Positions 1 to 13,800 of a stretch of 64,000 nt of DNA are shown piece by piece (positions within the stretch are counted from its first letter, which is position 1; each line of letters begins with the position of its first letter). The position numbers and the translations under genes were made by a program. This stretch comes from Gyrodactylus bullatarudis (lineage: Eukaryota > Platyhelminthes > Monogenea > Gyrodactylidea > Gyrodactylidae), in the NCBI GenBank assembly GCA_012064415.1, contig SSNU01000055.1, positions 310,001 through 374,000 on the forward strand. Reading direction: 5' to 3'. The notes beneath the pieces were generated by a model. The model did not search any database and had not been told where the DNA came from. It saw only the letters and a program-made list of their open reading frames with translations.

Positions 1-793
1 TGAACTTCACAATAAAATTATAAAAATTTGTATTTTGGCTAATATCGCTATGCTCTTGCCTCTAAACCTTTTTCCATTAATCTAGCTCCATTAATAAGCG
101 AAATATATTTTTTTCGTTCTACATCAATAAAAATAACTCCATCCGATGCAGAATGAAAAGTTGTTTCACTTGCCTAAATTTTATGCATCAATATCATAAT
201 CGGTGAAAACTAGACGAGTTCAAAGTTGATATGATCGGGATATTTGTTTTCGAATGAAAATCGATAAAATTCCATTTTTAATCTGACTTTAGTTATGGAC
301 CCCCGTTTTTTCTTACCGATGACGTCATATCATGTAAGCTTTGCCATGTTGGGAGACCCCCGTTCTTATTCTAATAATGAAGGATGTTGAATAATTATAA
401 TGTTGGCAGATCCCTATCCTTACAATAAGAACGGGGGTCTCCCAACATGGCAAAGCTTACATGATATGACGTCATCGGTAAGAAAAAACGGGGGTCCATA
501 ACTAAAGTCAGATTAAAAATGGAATTTTATCGATTTTCATTCGAAAACAAATATCCCGATCATATCAACTTTGAACTCGTCTAGTTTTCACCGATTATGA
601 TATTGATGCATAAAATTTAGGCAAGTGAAACAACTTTTCATTCTGCATCGGATGGAGTTATTTTTATTGATGTAGAACGAAAAAAATATATTTCGCTTAT
701 TAATGGAGCTAGATTAATGGAAAAAGGTTTAGAGGCAAGAGCATAGCGATATTAGCCAAAATACAAATTTTTATAATTTTATTGTGAAGTTCA
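1..793. repeat. Near-perfect long palindrome (fold-back element)
   Basis: Positions 1-370 are the reverse complement of 424-793, leaving a 53-bp loop (371-423). I saw no mismatch reading the arms side by side, so the duplication is recent. The window starts inside the left arm, so the true element may be longer. No open reading frame of note lies in it. The arms contain the block GACCCCCGTT and the string TCTGCATCGGATGGAGTTAT, both of which recur in diverged form at 58300-58600 inside a TA-flanked inverted-repeat element; the string AACCTTTTTCCA near the arm end also matches there. I infer a deletion derivative of the same Tc1/mariner-like family. Confidence 0.9.
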
Positions 794-2402
794 AGCCTTA
801 TTTGGCGCTTCAGAACACACGAGGTTCTAAAAATATTTTTGAAAATTAATGGTCGTACTCATGAGTAATCAGGCAGAAATATTTCGATCGATTATTTTTC
901 GGATAATACATTTTCTAGGAAGTTTAGTGTAATTATATGAGTGATGATCGACCATTTAAAATGAATTTCGGGAATGTATTGCTTTCCCTACTAAGTAAAC
1001 ATAGTGAGGAAGATACGTATCAAGCTTATCTAAAGAGGATTTAATTTGAATATTATTTCACAAGTTCGTAGAAACATTTTATCATTAAATAACCTGAATT
1101 TAGATTAGATTGTATGCTCTTTTCTTTGATGATACATCTTGAGAAAAAGATTATTTCGAGTTGATTTGCCTCAAAAGAATTACAAATCGTTACGATTGAA
1201 AGAAAATTTACTAAAACAAAAGAGATTCCAATATACATTAGATATTACTCTGTAAATACTCTGATCTGATTGGTTCTTCTCATGGGTTAGTGCGTATTTT
1301 ATCAAAAGTGAAAATTAATCAAGATCCAGAATAGAAATTTGAAAATCATTTTTAAACTTTTATCCAAAATCCTCTGATAATAATAATTATTATGGCTTTA
1401 TCTACACATTCTAGCAAAATATTAAATTTTGACAGTATCAGATCGAAATAAAAAAATTCTGAAAATTGCATGAGAAATGTTGAAGCTTCTATATCATTAG
1501 TTATACACGGATTTTTGTATATTTTATCATTTAAGATCTCAATGAAATTTGAGCAGAGTGCAAAGATGGAAAAAATGTAATTTCCAACCAAGTAGCCAGT
1601 AAGTAGCCATGGATAAATTAGTCTCAATTGTAGTGGGAACTTTTCAATACAGTACTCGAGAAAAACTTTTTTCAATTATCCTGAATCGTAGAAATCCCGT
1701 TCAATCTGATTACGGATCATCCTCTGAAATTCGGATGGGCAAGGAGGAATCTGAGAAAAGAATTCACTCTCACGCAAAATAGTAGAGAGAGAGGAGGGAA
1801 AAAAGATTGATCCTGGCTAGTACAATGAAGAGAATGCAGAAATAAATTAAAAACTGGAATGAAGGAAATTGTGTACGTTTCTTGATTAATTACGATACTC
1901 AAATATCTACAGATTACGGAAAGATATAGAGATGATAATGAATCCACGAGAAAATGGAATTTTTATTTCCTCTCAGAAATGATCTCTGCCACATCAGAAT
2001 GATTTGTTTGTTATAAATATTTTCATAGACTTCATTCAGATGCAATAGAATCATATTCGTTTCATTGTATTCTGAGACCAGAGACTTTTGAGAAAGACAT
2101 GACAGCAATCTGAAGAACTACTCTGTTGAAAACTTGGATTCATTCGTCAGTATTTCTTAATTTTTTTTCTAAAAAGTAATGAGATTTTTAGCTTTGGCGA
2201 TGCCTGAGAATACAAAAGATTGAGCATACTCTTCAGTTTTTACATGCCAGATTTTACAATGAGTTACTAGGGAGATTTTGATTGGTCAGCCTTCTATAGG
2301 TCGTTTGGAATTCTAAGACTTTCTTTCGCAATTTCTTAATTATATATTGACCATCCTATGAATTTGGCCACTCTAGGAATTGAACTCAGTAACATGTATC
2401 TA
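794..2402. other. Non-coding, presumed MCU intron
   Basis: AT-rich sequence left of the last MCU exon visible in the window. The open frames here (for example at 1352-1675 and 1717-1947 on the minus strand) have no recognisable domain, no splice context and low-complexity composition. I see no gene. Confidence 0.5.
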
Positions 2403-2573
2403 AAGTTGGTTGATATGAAGTTGGGAATCTATGATTTTTCAAGAATTCGAATTTTTTTAAACGATTTTTTGGAATCCTTATCAACTTTCCTGCTTTGACC
2501 ATTTCGAATTCTTGATGAAAAAATCGAGATTTTTGTAAAAATCATAGATTTCCAACTTCATATCAATTAGCTT
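2403..2573. repeat. Short fold-back MITE, TA-flanked
   Basis: The element starts AAGTTGGTTGATATGAAGTT and ends with the inverted form (AACTTCATATCAATTAGCTT), flanked by TA at 2401-2402 and 2574-2575. It is 171 bp long and almost entirely two inverted arms around a short loop. It belongs to the family that recurs at 9898, 28849 and 45427. Confidence 0.85.
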
Positions 2574-2575
2574 TA

Positions 2576-4846
2576 GATGGTTTGGTAACAAAAAAATCTG
2601 TCATGAGGAGAAAATCAAGAAGAGTTTTGTTAATCAACAAAGGATTCATTTTTCCAGCGATAAGCTAGTTCGCATTGGGTGAAAATAGAAAGATCCATAG
2701 GGGGGGCATGTGTAGGGGATTTTATTGGATTCAAAAAAGATGTTACACGTTGATTTCTTGATGAAGAAAAACAAACATGATAAAATCCATATTCTACATG
2801 TTCTACATGTTCCAATATAATAGGCAATTATAATTTTTCCATGATTTATTGCTATAATGTCTAGGTGATATTAAAAAATGAATAGATGCAACCTTACTAA
2901 ACCTAGTTAGTTTATGATTTTTACAAAATTCTCAATTTCCACATTAGGAAATCGATTAATGTAGACTAATATGTTGGCGTCTAGATTATGGGACCCACTT
3001 TCGACATAGGAATAAGAAAAAGAAATTTTCAAGCTGATTTTTAGGATCAGGATTATTCAAATAAATCCAATGGAGTGAGAGTTAAATTTTGATTTCTTTT
3101 TACTGCTTGAAAATTAGGGAAATTTGGAATATGCCAAAATTTTCTTAAAAAAACAGTCTTACAAATCAGACTTTATTTTTTCAACTCAATGATATTATCA
3201 CTTTTGTAGATATATCCTTGTTAAAAATTCTACAATTTTTTGCAGTGCTTTGCCCTTCAATAGAGAAAAACATCAATTAGAATTAGAAAGACAGAAATGA
3301 CATCATTTTGTTTAGGAATAAATTCTTAACAAAAGAGTAGAGGAAAACTTTTCCTTGACACTTCTAGTTTCTTGGCTATTTTAAGTTAAAGATGAAAATT
3401 TACCTATTTCCTAAACTTCAACTAAATTTAATGCCTATTTTTAAGCACCTTGTACGAAAGAAATCTACCTCAATTAGGATACAGTGGTATTTTATAAGAG
3501 TTTCAAGGTCTCATGAATTATGCCAAATTGATAATGAGAGGACTCTCGGGAGCTTAGTCAACGTCATAGAGATGAAATAAAAGTCTAGAAAATGAACGAT
3601 TAATTGTACAGTGCAAAAACGCTGACAATCAGTGCGTACACTTTACTGACTTTCCACATATATAGCATACATAATTCTTGTCATAAATGATCTGTAGTTG
3701 ACAAGATTTAAATTGGAAATTTTCCCTACGTTGTTTATATGTATGATCGAACAGATATTTGTTTGATATTCACTCTGTAAGAGGAGCATTGTTATACTTG
3801 GAAGGAAAAGAAAATGTTATCAGATGCCATTTCCGTACAGACTATTTAAAATCATCTTCAGGGAGAGGTTTTTAAAAGGTCATTTACTTTTCCGTAATAC
3901 ATGATAGACGTAATGATTACACAACAGAAAGGATTATTTTGAATATTTTACCAACGTTAGAAAAACAACATAAAATCTAAGAATTTCTCTATCTCAAAGT
4001 CTGCCTTGATAAAAGTTTCGCTTTAAATAAACTTTATGGGTAAAATTGCTTTTTCGGAATAGCTTGGTTGAAGCAAGACTAACAATTGAATTATTTCTCT
4101 GAGTAGAAATTTGGTCTCTAGTGATTTTGGCACTTTCAGCTTGTTTTTTATGCGGGAAAATAGACTTTTGTTCTCAACTTTTTTTGATATTTGATGGGAA
4201 GTCTCGGTGAAGTAGAAATTTTGCAACTTCATTTTAGTTTAACCTCCTGAGATTTGATGAACGTTTTTGATACAACTATACAAAAGAAATTACATTCAAC
4301 CTACTGGCAAAGCGTGTCCATGACTAAGTTACTTGATCCCTTGAAATCTAACCTGACCGACATTGTCTTCACACACCTTTTCGATTTCGGCGTTATGTCC
4401 TCAGTAAAACTCTTCAGTAAAACATGGCTTAATAATGACTCGGTCGAGGTATTTGAAATTTTAACAGGACTATTAATATATCTATTTTACAAAATGATTC
4501 AAAAATATAAAATTTTAATTTATTTTTATAAAAAAACCAAGCAGATTCTCAAAGAATGATCATTTTTTGGAGTGTCTCTTAATACTTTTCAACTATAGAT
4601 TGGGAATATCCACTCATTTTTTTAGAGTAAGCACTCTGTTGCATGTTCTAGTTAAATATTTCGTAACATGAATAGCCTAATTTACTACCAAAATCAAGAA
4701 TAGTCTGGCTATTTTCCCTAGTAAAATTATTAAAGTATCTCTCAATTTTGTAAAGCTACACTAAGCCGATAATCCGAATTCCGTATAGATCTTCATCAAG
4801 ATAAGCAACAGATCAAAATAATGGACAAAAATTTGAATGGACTCAC
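2576..4846. other. Non-coding stretch, presumed MCU intron 4
   Basis: No exon recognised. I looked on the minus strand for the missing MCU transmembrane segment and its Trp-Asp-Ile-Met-Glu motif and did not find it. A plus-strand open frame at 4254-4559 (101 codons) has no recognisable family and probably arises by chance or from a repeat. Confidence 0.5.
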
Positions 4847-7800
4847 CTTGGCGAGAGGTTCCAATTCCCCCTGTATAACTTCGATTCTCTTTTTCAACTC
4901 TAGTTCACGATCCTTCAGATAGGCGTCAACATTGAGGGTACTGTAGAGTTGGGATACTAACGACCTTGTCTCGTCTATTGTCGCTGATTCTTCAACCCTC
5001 TTATTTTGCACTATTAGTGGAAATAAAATGTATAAGATGTTTTGTTACTGATACTTTCATACTTGCAGTTGAAAATCGTTTCACCATGTGCTAGTTAGGT
5101 TTTAAAGGAAAACTAATCAGTCGTAGAGATAGTCGTGGTGTGAAATTCTTTCTTACAAATACACTCATCACATGTCTTTATAAATTGGTTCATTAAGGAA
5201 AAAGATTAAATCTCCATATGAAAAGATACCCTCCCTGATTATAATTATAACCAATTTCAATAAATATTAGTAAAAGTAGATTTAATTGGAATATACCCAA
5301 CCTTCTTCTAAAGCCTCCTCCAGACATTTCGGTACTTAAAAAGTCAAGTATCTTTTTCAGTAGCATGAGACGCTTGTACTGTGAACTCTATTCAATTCTA
5401 TATGAGTTCTGAAAAAAACCACTCAAGATTAAATAAACCTTTTAAGTATTCAGATGACTTTTAGAAAAATCAAGCTTGAAAAACCTGAAATTAACCTTCA
5501 TCGATAATTTATGAGTATTTTTTCTAATCATTGCAACCAGTTATCCCTTATTTTGATTTCACCAATATTGCCATAGGTTTGTACCAATTTATACACAGCC
5601 TCATTAATTATTCTTTTCCTCAAATGATTTTGACCATTGATCTTAGCATTTTCGAAATCGAAAATTTGCCTCTTCCCTGTGTGGTATATTAATTTGGAAT
5701 TATAATTACCCTTGGAAACTGAAACGTCTGGAAGAGGCTTTGCAAAAAATGGTTCAAAATAAAATTCAATCATCAATAAATAAGTTTTTAGGAGTCCCTG
5801 AGTACAAGTACGACTCAAGAACATCCTATCCCTTTTACCGAGATTCTTAGAAATCAAACAATGTAATTATTTCATAGATATATTTCTCTCAGATATAAAG
5901 AGAGGTGTGTATATTTTCAGTCCTAAAAGGATCGATAACTGAAAACGAACGTGAAAATATAGAATTAAAAATGAACGAAATACACCTAGGAAAAGAAAAT
6001 AAATTTTCCTGGAACCAGTAGATTAAACAAAGTTTTTCTATTTGTTTCTAATAAAATAAATGGAAAAGATTAAAGGAAAATAGGGTAGACAAGACACTTT
6101 AAATTCGTCTTTTACCAGTAAACACGCTATACTCAGTCAGAGTTTGAAATGTTATTTTTCTAAAAGGTTCCAATTAAAGAACTATATTTATTAGTTTTTT
6201 ATTTTATTCTCTAAACTCATCATGAAAATCTAAATGATCAAAATGAGAGTTGAGCTTCTAATCGTTGGAATATACCGGAAGTGAGAAAAAAATATTCCGT
6301 CATAACTTGAGAATGCGAAAACATTATTCTGTCTGGCATAAAGTGTGTCATAGACTTTTCAGTATTGGTAAATGATATGATGCCAGATAAAAAAAAATAT
6401 ATTTAATTTCCTGATATATTTAATTAATGCTCTTGCTCTACTTATCAATACAAGGATTATTGGATATAGAAAAGAAATCAGATAACAATACAATTTACAA
6501 ATACAATCCCAATTATCAGGTTATCTATATATTAATTACAATGCCAGGCGAAGTATGAAACATCAAGAATATGCTGCTAAATCAATGAGAAAAGATCTGA
6601 AATGAGAAATTCTATTTTGACTTGAGTTTAGCTGATTTATTTTGAATCAAAAGTCCTTTTTCTATATTTTGAAAAAAGATGTTACCATTTTTGTTGAAAA
6701 TATCTAGATAATAAATTTTCAATAAAAATGGCAAAAATTTTCTAAATAACAAATAGTTTTTTTGCCATTCTCAGTGTAACCGTGGGAGTTTTGAAAACAA
6801 GGTTTTATGATCAATAATCACGAGACGATATTACCTAGTAAGCCATAATAAATAATAGTAATAAATAAGGCCTTGGAAAAGAAGAAATTGTCAAAAGAGG
6901 TTGGCTACAATGTCAATATTTTTCAATGGGTTGGAAAAAATTAACCTAATTGACACGAAGATGATGAGAATTCACTTTGTTCACAAGAAACTCAATATTT
7001 TTCTCCCGATAGGTAGGAATACAAATAGAATCCTATAGAATCAGAACCAAAATAAATCTTGCGCGAATTTCATATTAAACTTAAACAAAAGAAAATTAAA
7101 TATTTCTATAAAAAAGCTGTATCTGGTTAATTTACTGCAGCCTGTTATAGATAATGACAAAATTGCTTTCAATGATTAATATATTGTGAAAATTAAGCTA
7201 AAATTGATAGTAATTCATGAGAAACTTTATCTATAAAAACATTAAATTATTATTAAGTTATTTTTCTGAAATTAAGTTAAAATATTTTGGCGCAAGATTT
7301 AAATTTATAAGAACCATTCTGAAAAAAGAATTCTACAGGATCCTAAACACAAATCAATTTTGAGCCAAAATGTTGTTGTTAAATTTTTAAAAAATCAGAA
7401 AAAAATGAATCTGGCCAAAATAAGGCCATTTTTTGAATTTCCAATTTCCCACTTTTTCAATCTTTTATTTATTTCGAAAATTTAAAGGAATCTAATACTA
7501 ATACAATTTCGAAACTAATAAAATTTTGTGCTCAATCGTTGAAAAAGTGGAAATTTGGCGCATTTTCGAAATATAAAAGATGCCTTATTTCAACAACCGA
7601 TGGAATCATTTCATCATCGAATTCAAAAAATAGATTTTTTTCAGAATATCCGGAGAAAAAGATGGATTTTTTTGTAAAAATAGTAAATTTTAATCCTCAT
7701 GTCTATTCAATAACAAAATTTATTACTGAAAAGACAGGAGTGTACTCTATTTTATTAAATGGGAGAAAACTTTATAAAATTATAAAAGAACACAAACTTA

Positions 7801-10800
7801 TATATTCTTATTGTAACAGACATTGCTAGGGGAGAAAGGAAATCCAAATTTTTTATAACGACAAATAAATCTTAATTAGTCTTTATATTTAAAGAGATTA
7901 GTTTGTTCTCCATGATAATAGAAGAAGATATTTTTGTATTATAATACTGATGAAAAACAAGGCTATGTATAGAAATTTGTTATTGCATTTCCATGCTTGA
8001 TTACCTTGTTATAAAAAATAAAATGTATTTTATGAAAATGAATTCATTTGTAAATTTTCTTTTGGCTCTTTCTAGCCGATCGGTTATTAAAGTCTAAGAC
8101 CATATGTATATTTTTTATCGGGTTCAGTTATCAATGATCAGTTATCTGTGAAATTCTGAAATTACTAAAACACACCAGTACATTTTGTGATAAAAGTTAA
8201 CAGGTTAAATTCGCCTCTATCTTTTCTCATCATCCCGATCAAGAAAGATTGTACTGAACACTGTCAGTTAACAGGCTCAAAAATATCTAATCAAGATGCT
8301 TAAAATCACTGATTATTACTAATCGTTATGTATGTTCGATTTAAGTTAATTATTATATTATTACTTTCAAGTAGTTATCAAAGAATTCGAGATTTATGAC
8401 TTTTTTCACTTACACTATATTGGAAATGATTATGAGAAAAATAAGTTTTGGACCATATGTTTTATTTTTCTGAAGAGTCCATTCTGAGATTCTGACTCGA
8501 GGCTAGAAATCGATAATTTTCTAAACTATTATGTATGTTTGATGATATCTGAGTAACTATATGCAATAATCTGATTGAATGGATAAATATCCTAAACAAT
8601 CTTTGAGTCAATCAACTGTAAATTAATAGATAGTCACATTTTAATTATTAGATTCTCGACTGTATTATGATGAACAGGCAAAATGGAAAGAGCATATTTA
8701 TTGATAATTCTTTATGCAATAAAAATGTAGAATTGAAATAGAAAATATCGATTATAAGAATAAATGAAGGAGGAATAAGTGAAGAACTTTCTACTCAAAC
8801 TAGGCTTCAATAGGTAAATTCAATCACTATACTGAGCCGTTTGAACGGTAGAGTTTTGAAAGAATCAATTCAGATCGGATATACTTATGAATAGCTATTC
8901 TTAAGAAATGAATGTGCAATGAAATAGACCCATGGGAAGTTGAAATTTAAAAAAATTCCCCAATTTCTGAAGCGAACTTCTCTGATCAAATTAGAATTCC
9001 AAATCAAATATTCAATCGCCTGTTCAATATCTTGGTTTAGAAAAATAATTTAAGAGCCAAATATGCCTATTTAACCTCTATTATCTTCTAAATGATAAGT
9101 TGGCTCTCAAAAAGGAATCCAGATTCGGAATCAGTGTAATTATTTTGGTTAGGTTACAAGTTTTCTAGTTTGTGCGATGAAAAAATAACAATTTGGGACG
9201 TGAAGGGTTAATATGAAGGTTGACATGAAGATTGAAATTACCAATTTTTTTACAAAAGACCTTTTTCTCCGTAAAGTTAGGATTAAAATTATTTTTTGAA
9301 TTCCCCAACGAAATGAGCTCATGGGTTGTTAGAATATAAAAATTTCCCGAAAAAAATTCAAACTGGCCATATTTTGATTTTAAAAAATCCGGCAAATTTC
9401 CACTTTTTCAACGTTTGAGCTCACAATATTTTATCGAGTTGCAGCGATAAGATACCGTTTGCTTCACAGAAATTCTTCATCATTGTGGGAAATCGAGTAA
9501 ATTTCAAATTTCACGAATGAAATCAAATTTTTTCTTTGAAAGGATTACCCTACGTAAACTTTTCTGATCAGAAAATGGCCTAATATAGGCCAGATTGAAT
9601 TATTTAGACCTATATTTTGTTCCAGCAACTCATGGGCTCTTCAAAGGGGAATTTAAAAAATAATTTTATTCCTAACTATCGTGAGAAGAAAAAAGGTCTT
9701 TTGTAAAAATTGTCAACTTTAGCTTTATATTAAAAACATTTTTGAACGATAATATTGACGAACCTCATCAAGAATATTGTCGTTTGGTTCTAAACTCATG
9801 AGGATAGTTAGAGAAAACTAGCGTATATTTGAGTGATAAACGTTATATTTCCCCTGGTCTCTTCAGACTCTACCACGGTAACATTTAAATAATATTAAAG
9901 CTAATTGATATGAAGTTGGGAATCAATGATTTTTACAGAAATCTCGATTTTTTCATCAAGAATTCGAATTTGTTAAAGATTTTTCGGAATCCTACTCATG
10001 TTGCCCACTTTTACCAATTGAGGAAAAAAAATCTGAAAAAATATTATTTTTATGAAAAATAAGGTCATTTTTCAAATATCTATTTGGCGCCAAAATCCCA
10101 TTTTTTCGAACTTTGAGCTGAAGATTTTTATAGATTCCCAACTTCATATCAACCAACTTTACAATGCAAAATATTCCCTGGCTTCCATTGGTCCATTTCG
10201 TGATTGTATGTTAGCCCTCACTAGGGGAGGGAGGAAAAAGGGAGTTGTCAACGTGAAAGACTCTGCTCACAATTAATTATTTCTGCCTTTTCATAAACTG
10301 GTCTAGTGATGACTAAAATACAATCACGAAAAAGACCAATGGAAGCCAGGAAATATTTTGCATTGTAATAGTATTTAAATGTTACCGGGGTAGAGTCTGA
10401 AGAGACCCGGGGAAATATAACGTTTATCACTCAAATATACGCTAGTTTTCTCTAACCATCCTCATGAGTTTAGAATCAAACGAAAAACATATTTTTTTTG
10501 ATGAGTTTGGATTACCAATGATCATCATTGTTTTAATATTTTAGAGAACATTCACTGAGAGGATTGACCCAAGTTTAAGAATAGAAAGTTAAGCGTTAGT
10601 TTCCCACAAATCAAATGGATCATACAGATATCCTTCTTTATATTTTTTATTATTTTAGAAAACCCAAAACTTTATTTTTCCCTAAGTTGATGCATTTCTG
10701 TGATATATAAATTGGTATTGCATTAGTGCAATAAAAATGTATTATAAATGAAATATACTTTGATCAATATATATCAATTTTATTTTTGGGAAATTTTTTC

Positions 10801-13800
10801 AACTACGCAGTGAATAATTTTCAAAAGAAATTAAAATTTTATGTGCAAAAGTCGTTGGCAAGAAATTTTTGAGAATAATTCCCCCGATTACACAGGGTTA
10901 TTTTTGTTCATTGAATATTTGCATCAACTTTATAAATTGGATTAATAATAAATTTTGAAAGCCATTTTGAGTGTACTTTTGAAGTTAAATAGATAAACTG
11001 ATAAATGAACTGACTGTAGGTGGGAAGAGTGTACTTTGGAAGTGGATATATTATAAAATGCCATACACAAGCACACTGTATAAGTGTATCACACAGTGTA
11101 AAAGAATATATAATTCTTTTGGAATAATCGATATAATCCTAGATAAAGGGAAGATTCCTTTCAAAAATATTACTTTTCCATGATACTTGTCCGCCACCCT
11201 GTGAATGTATACTTCCAGATCACCTTGGTTTATCCTTAGTAAATGTTGAATGGGGAAAGAACAGAGTTATTTTCAGTATTATAGATTGGACAGGGTGGGG
11301 TCAGCAAATTGGATTCATATCCCAAGACAAAAGCAGACATGTACTTTTTACGATCGAGATATTCATATTAGAGGAAATAATACATTATGGTATTCCTCCC
11401 TACATGATACTCATGTTAGTTACGGGTAGAAAAACTTGAAAACATGTTTGTAGTGTCAAGTCCTTAAGTAAAGCTCAATAAACTGATTTTACAATGAACT
11501 CTCTTTTCAAAGATTTAGCTTAATTAACTTTTTTAATCAGGATTCGAAATTAAGCAAATAAATCCGAAATAGGTCATAGAAGTTTAGAAAAACTTGCACG
11601 AGTCTGGAAAACTGAATTTTTCCCAGAATTTCTATAACTAAATTCGTATTTATTGTCGAATTGAATATTCTAAAAATAAATATCAATAGATTCCATATCT
11701 ATTCGTGACTATTCTATGCTATTGACTTTAATGTACAATTGGCTATTTCTCCCACTTCTAGCACCTCTTGCAGAAGTCACTTTATTGAGAAACATATATG
11801 TTTGTAAGAAGAAATATCTTTTTTTGCGATTTTAGTAAGGAAACAACAAAATGGGTGATAACTAGGTTGAAATTTCAACATTTTCCAGCTATTCAAAAAT
11901 CTTCAACTTTTTAAAAATAATGTAGCAGATAAATACATGGGTTAGGGATAGATTCTGAAAAAGCGCATGCATTTTGTATTTCAAAGGGAATTTGAAGAGG
12001 GTTCTGTTGATGTTATCGATAAGGATTCTAAAATAGATATAAGAGAAATGCACTCCTAATTTTAGACTGATTAAAAAATATTGATAATGAATTTACAGTT
12101 AGTAACGCATTTTGTGTATTTGAAAACATTAAAAGTATGCAATTAATCTTCATTTACAGTTTCTATGGAGAAAAAGGACTGTCTGTTTATGCTTCTCTCA
12201 CATGTGATCATGTTTTTTTTTATCATTTAGGCTGATTATCATGGATCTCTCTATTGACGGGTATTGAATATGTTACTGGCTAAACTGGTTACGTATCAAC
12301 CAATAATAAACAAAAATATGATGAAAATATTGGTTATCAAGATTTTTTACATCACCAAAAAAGCATAAAATTTTTTACCCTGATTCTGAATTTTAATTAG
12401 GTTTTGAAAGCCGACTTATCATTCAAAAGGTAATAGAGGTTAAAATTGGAATTTTTTGGCTCTAAAACCAGTTATCTTCTAAACTATAAGAGATATCGAG
12501 CAGGCGGCTAAAGTTATTTAATTTTTTTTCTAGAACCTCAGCAAATAAGTTTTCAAAAAAACGTTCAAAATATTTTTTAAATATTTCGCAACATTTTTCA
12601 AGTAACTATGGTGTGCATCAGTGAAAAGCTATCTTTAATGAATTATAAATAATTTTGAAGCTTAATAAATTTCTAAAGAGGGCTAAACGAAGTGTTTTAG
12701 GTATCTTTCAGTTAAAATTATCGCTCGAGAAAGATTTTTTTTCCACTGGTGGTTAACTTTATGAATTATACATATTCTTGTAGCCTAATGGGTGGGGAAC
12801 AATAGGAGATAAAGGATTAATGGTTAACTCTGAGCCCTAAAGATACAGACAAGAAAGAATTGTTAAAATTATTTTTCACCTTAAATTTCATTTTTTCGAT
12901 GGTACAAATTTTATGTAAACCAACTACTGTATATTTACATGAGATGTAACACATAAAATGTGCTTGCAAACACTCTACATGTGACACGTGCGGATTGTAT
13001 GTTAGGGATAGATGGGAAATTTTCTTGGATCAAGAATAACTATCATGACTATCGATTCTACACAAACTTATGACGAAATCTCAAAATCTTCATTTCTGTG
13101 AGAGCCAATCAAAACGATATTTTAATTATAAAAATTAAAATAAAAGATACTTACTTATCTGCGTAGGATCCACATTGTACTTGTTTTCATTGATGATGAC
13201 ACTAAACTTGTCTTCAAGGAGACTGTCAATTGTATTGGATTGGGCAATTCTCTCATTATCTATTTTTTGATGAAGAAATAATTAAACATAAATAAACAAT
13301 TTTCTGCAAAATATATATAGTGGTACAGTTCTTTCTTTTCAATGAAAGAAAGAAAAAGTTAAATTTCTTCTTAACTAAGAAATAAAAGTCTTCTTTTCTT
13401 CATACAAATACAAAAGAAGGCTATGTAGTCTGGTTTTTCTATTGTGAATAGATTTTTTTGTGGAAAATCATAATAGGGAAGCAATCAATTTATCACAGAA
13501 ATGACATAGAAAAACTGACCAACCAGAGAAGATTATTCTAAAATCAATCAATTTTCAACAATTCCATTCAATGAATGGTTTGTAGTATTTACAAAGAAGT
13601 TAGTCAGATTGTGTTCACAGTTAGAGAATGAAATTAAATATTTCAAAAAGTCACTTGACTTTAGTTTGGAAGTAAAGCTTGATTACAATCTAATTGCATA
13701 TGATTGAATTTCTTGCGTGTGTATTATTATTATTGTAATTAAGCCTTGCTTATGTCTATGTCTAATTTGTATAGTAGAAGTTTTAATTCTTTTATAAACT

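Noticed and set aside
4254..4559. A 101-codon plus-strand open frame
   Set aside because: No family, no splice or poly(A) context, composition like the surrounding intron.
5528..5857. A 109-codon minus-strand open frame
   Set aside because: It lies in an MCU intron and shares a roughly 20-bp block with 46579, so it is probably repeat-derived; no domain recognised.
7539..7829. A 96-codon plus-strand frame (KKWKFGAFSKYKRC...)
   Set aside because: Its start overlaps fold-back-like sequence matching 9386-9420 inverted; no domain.
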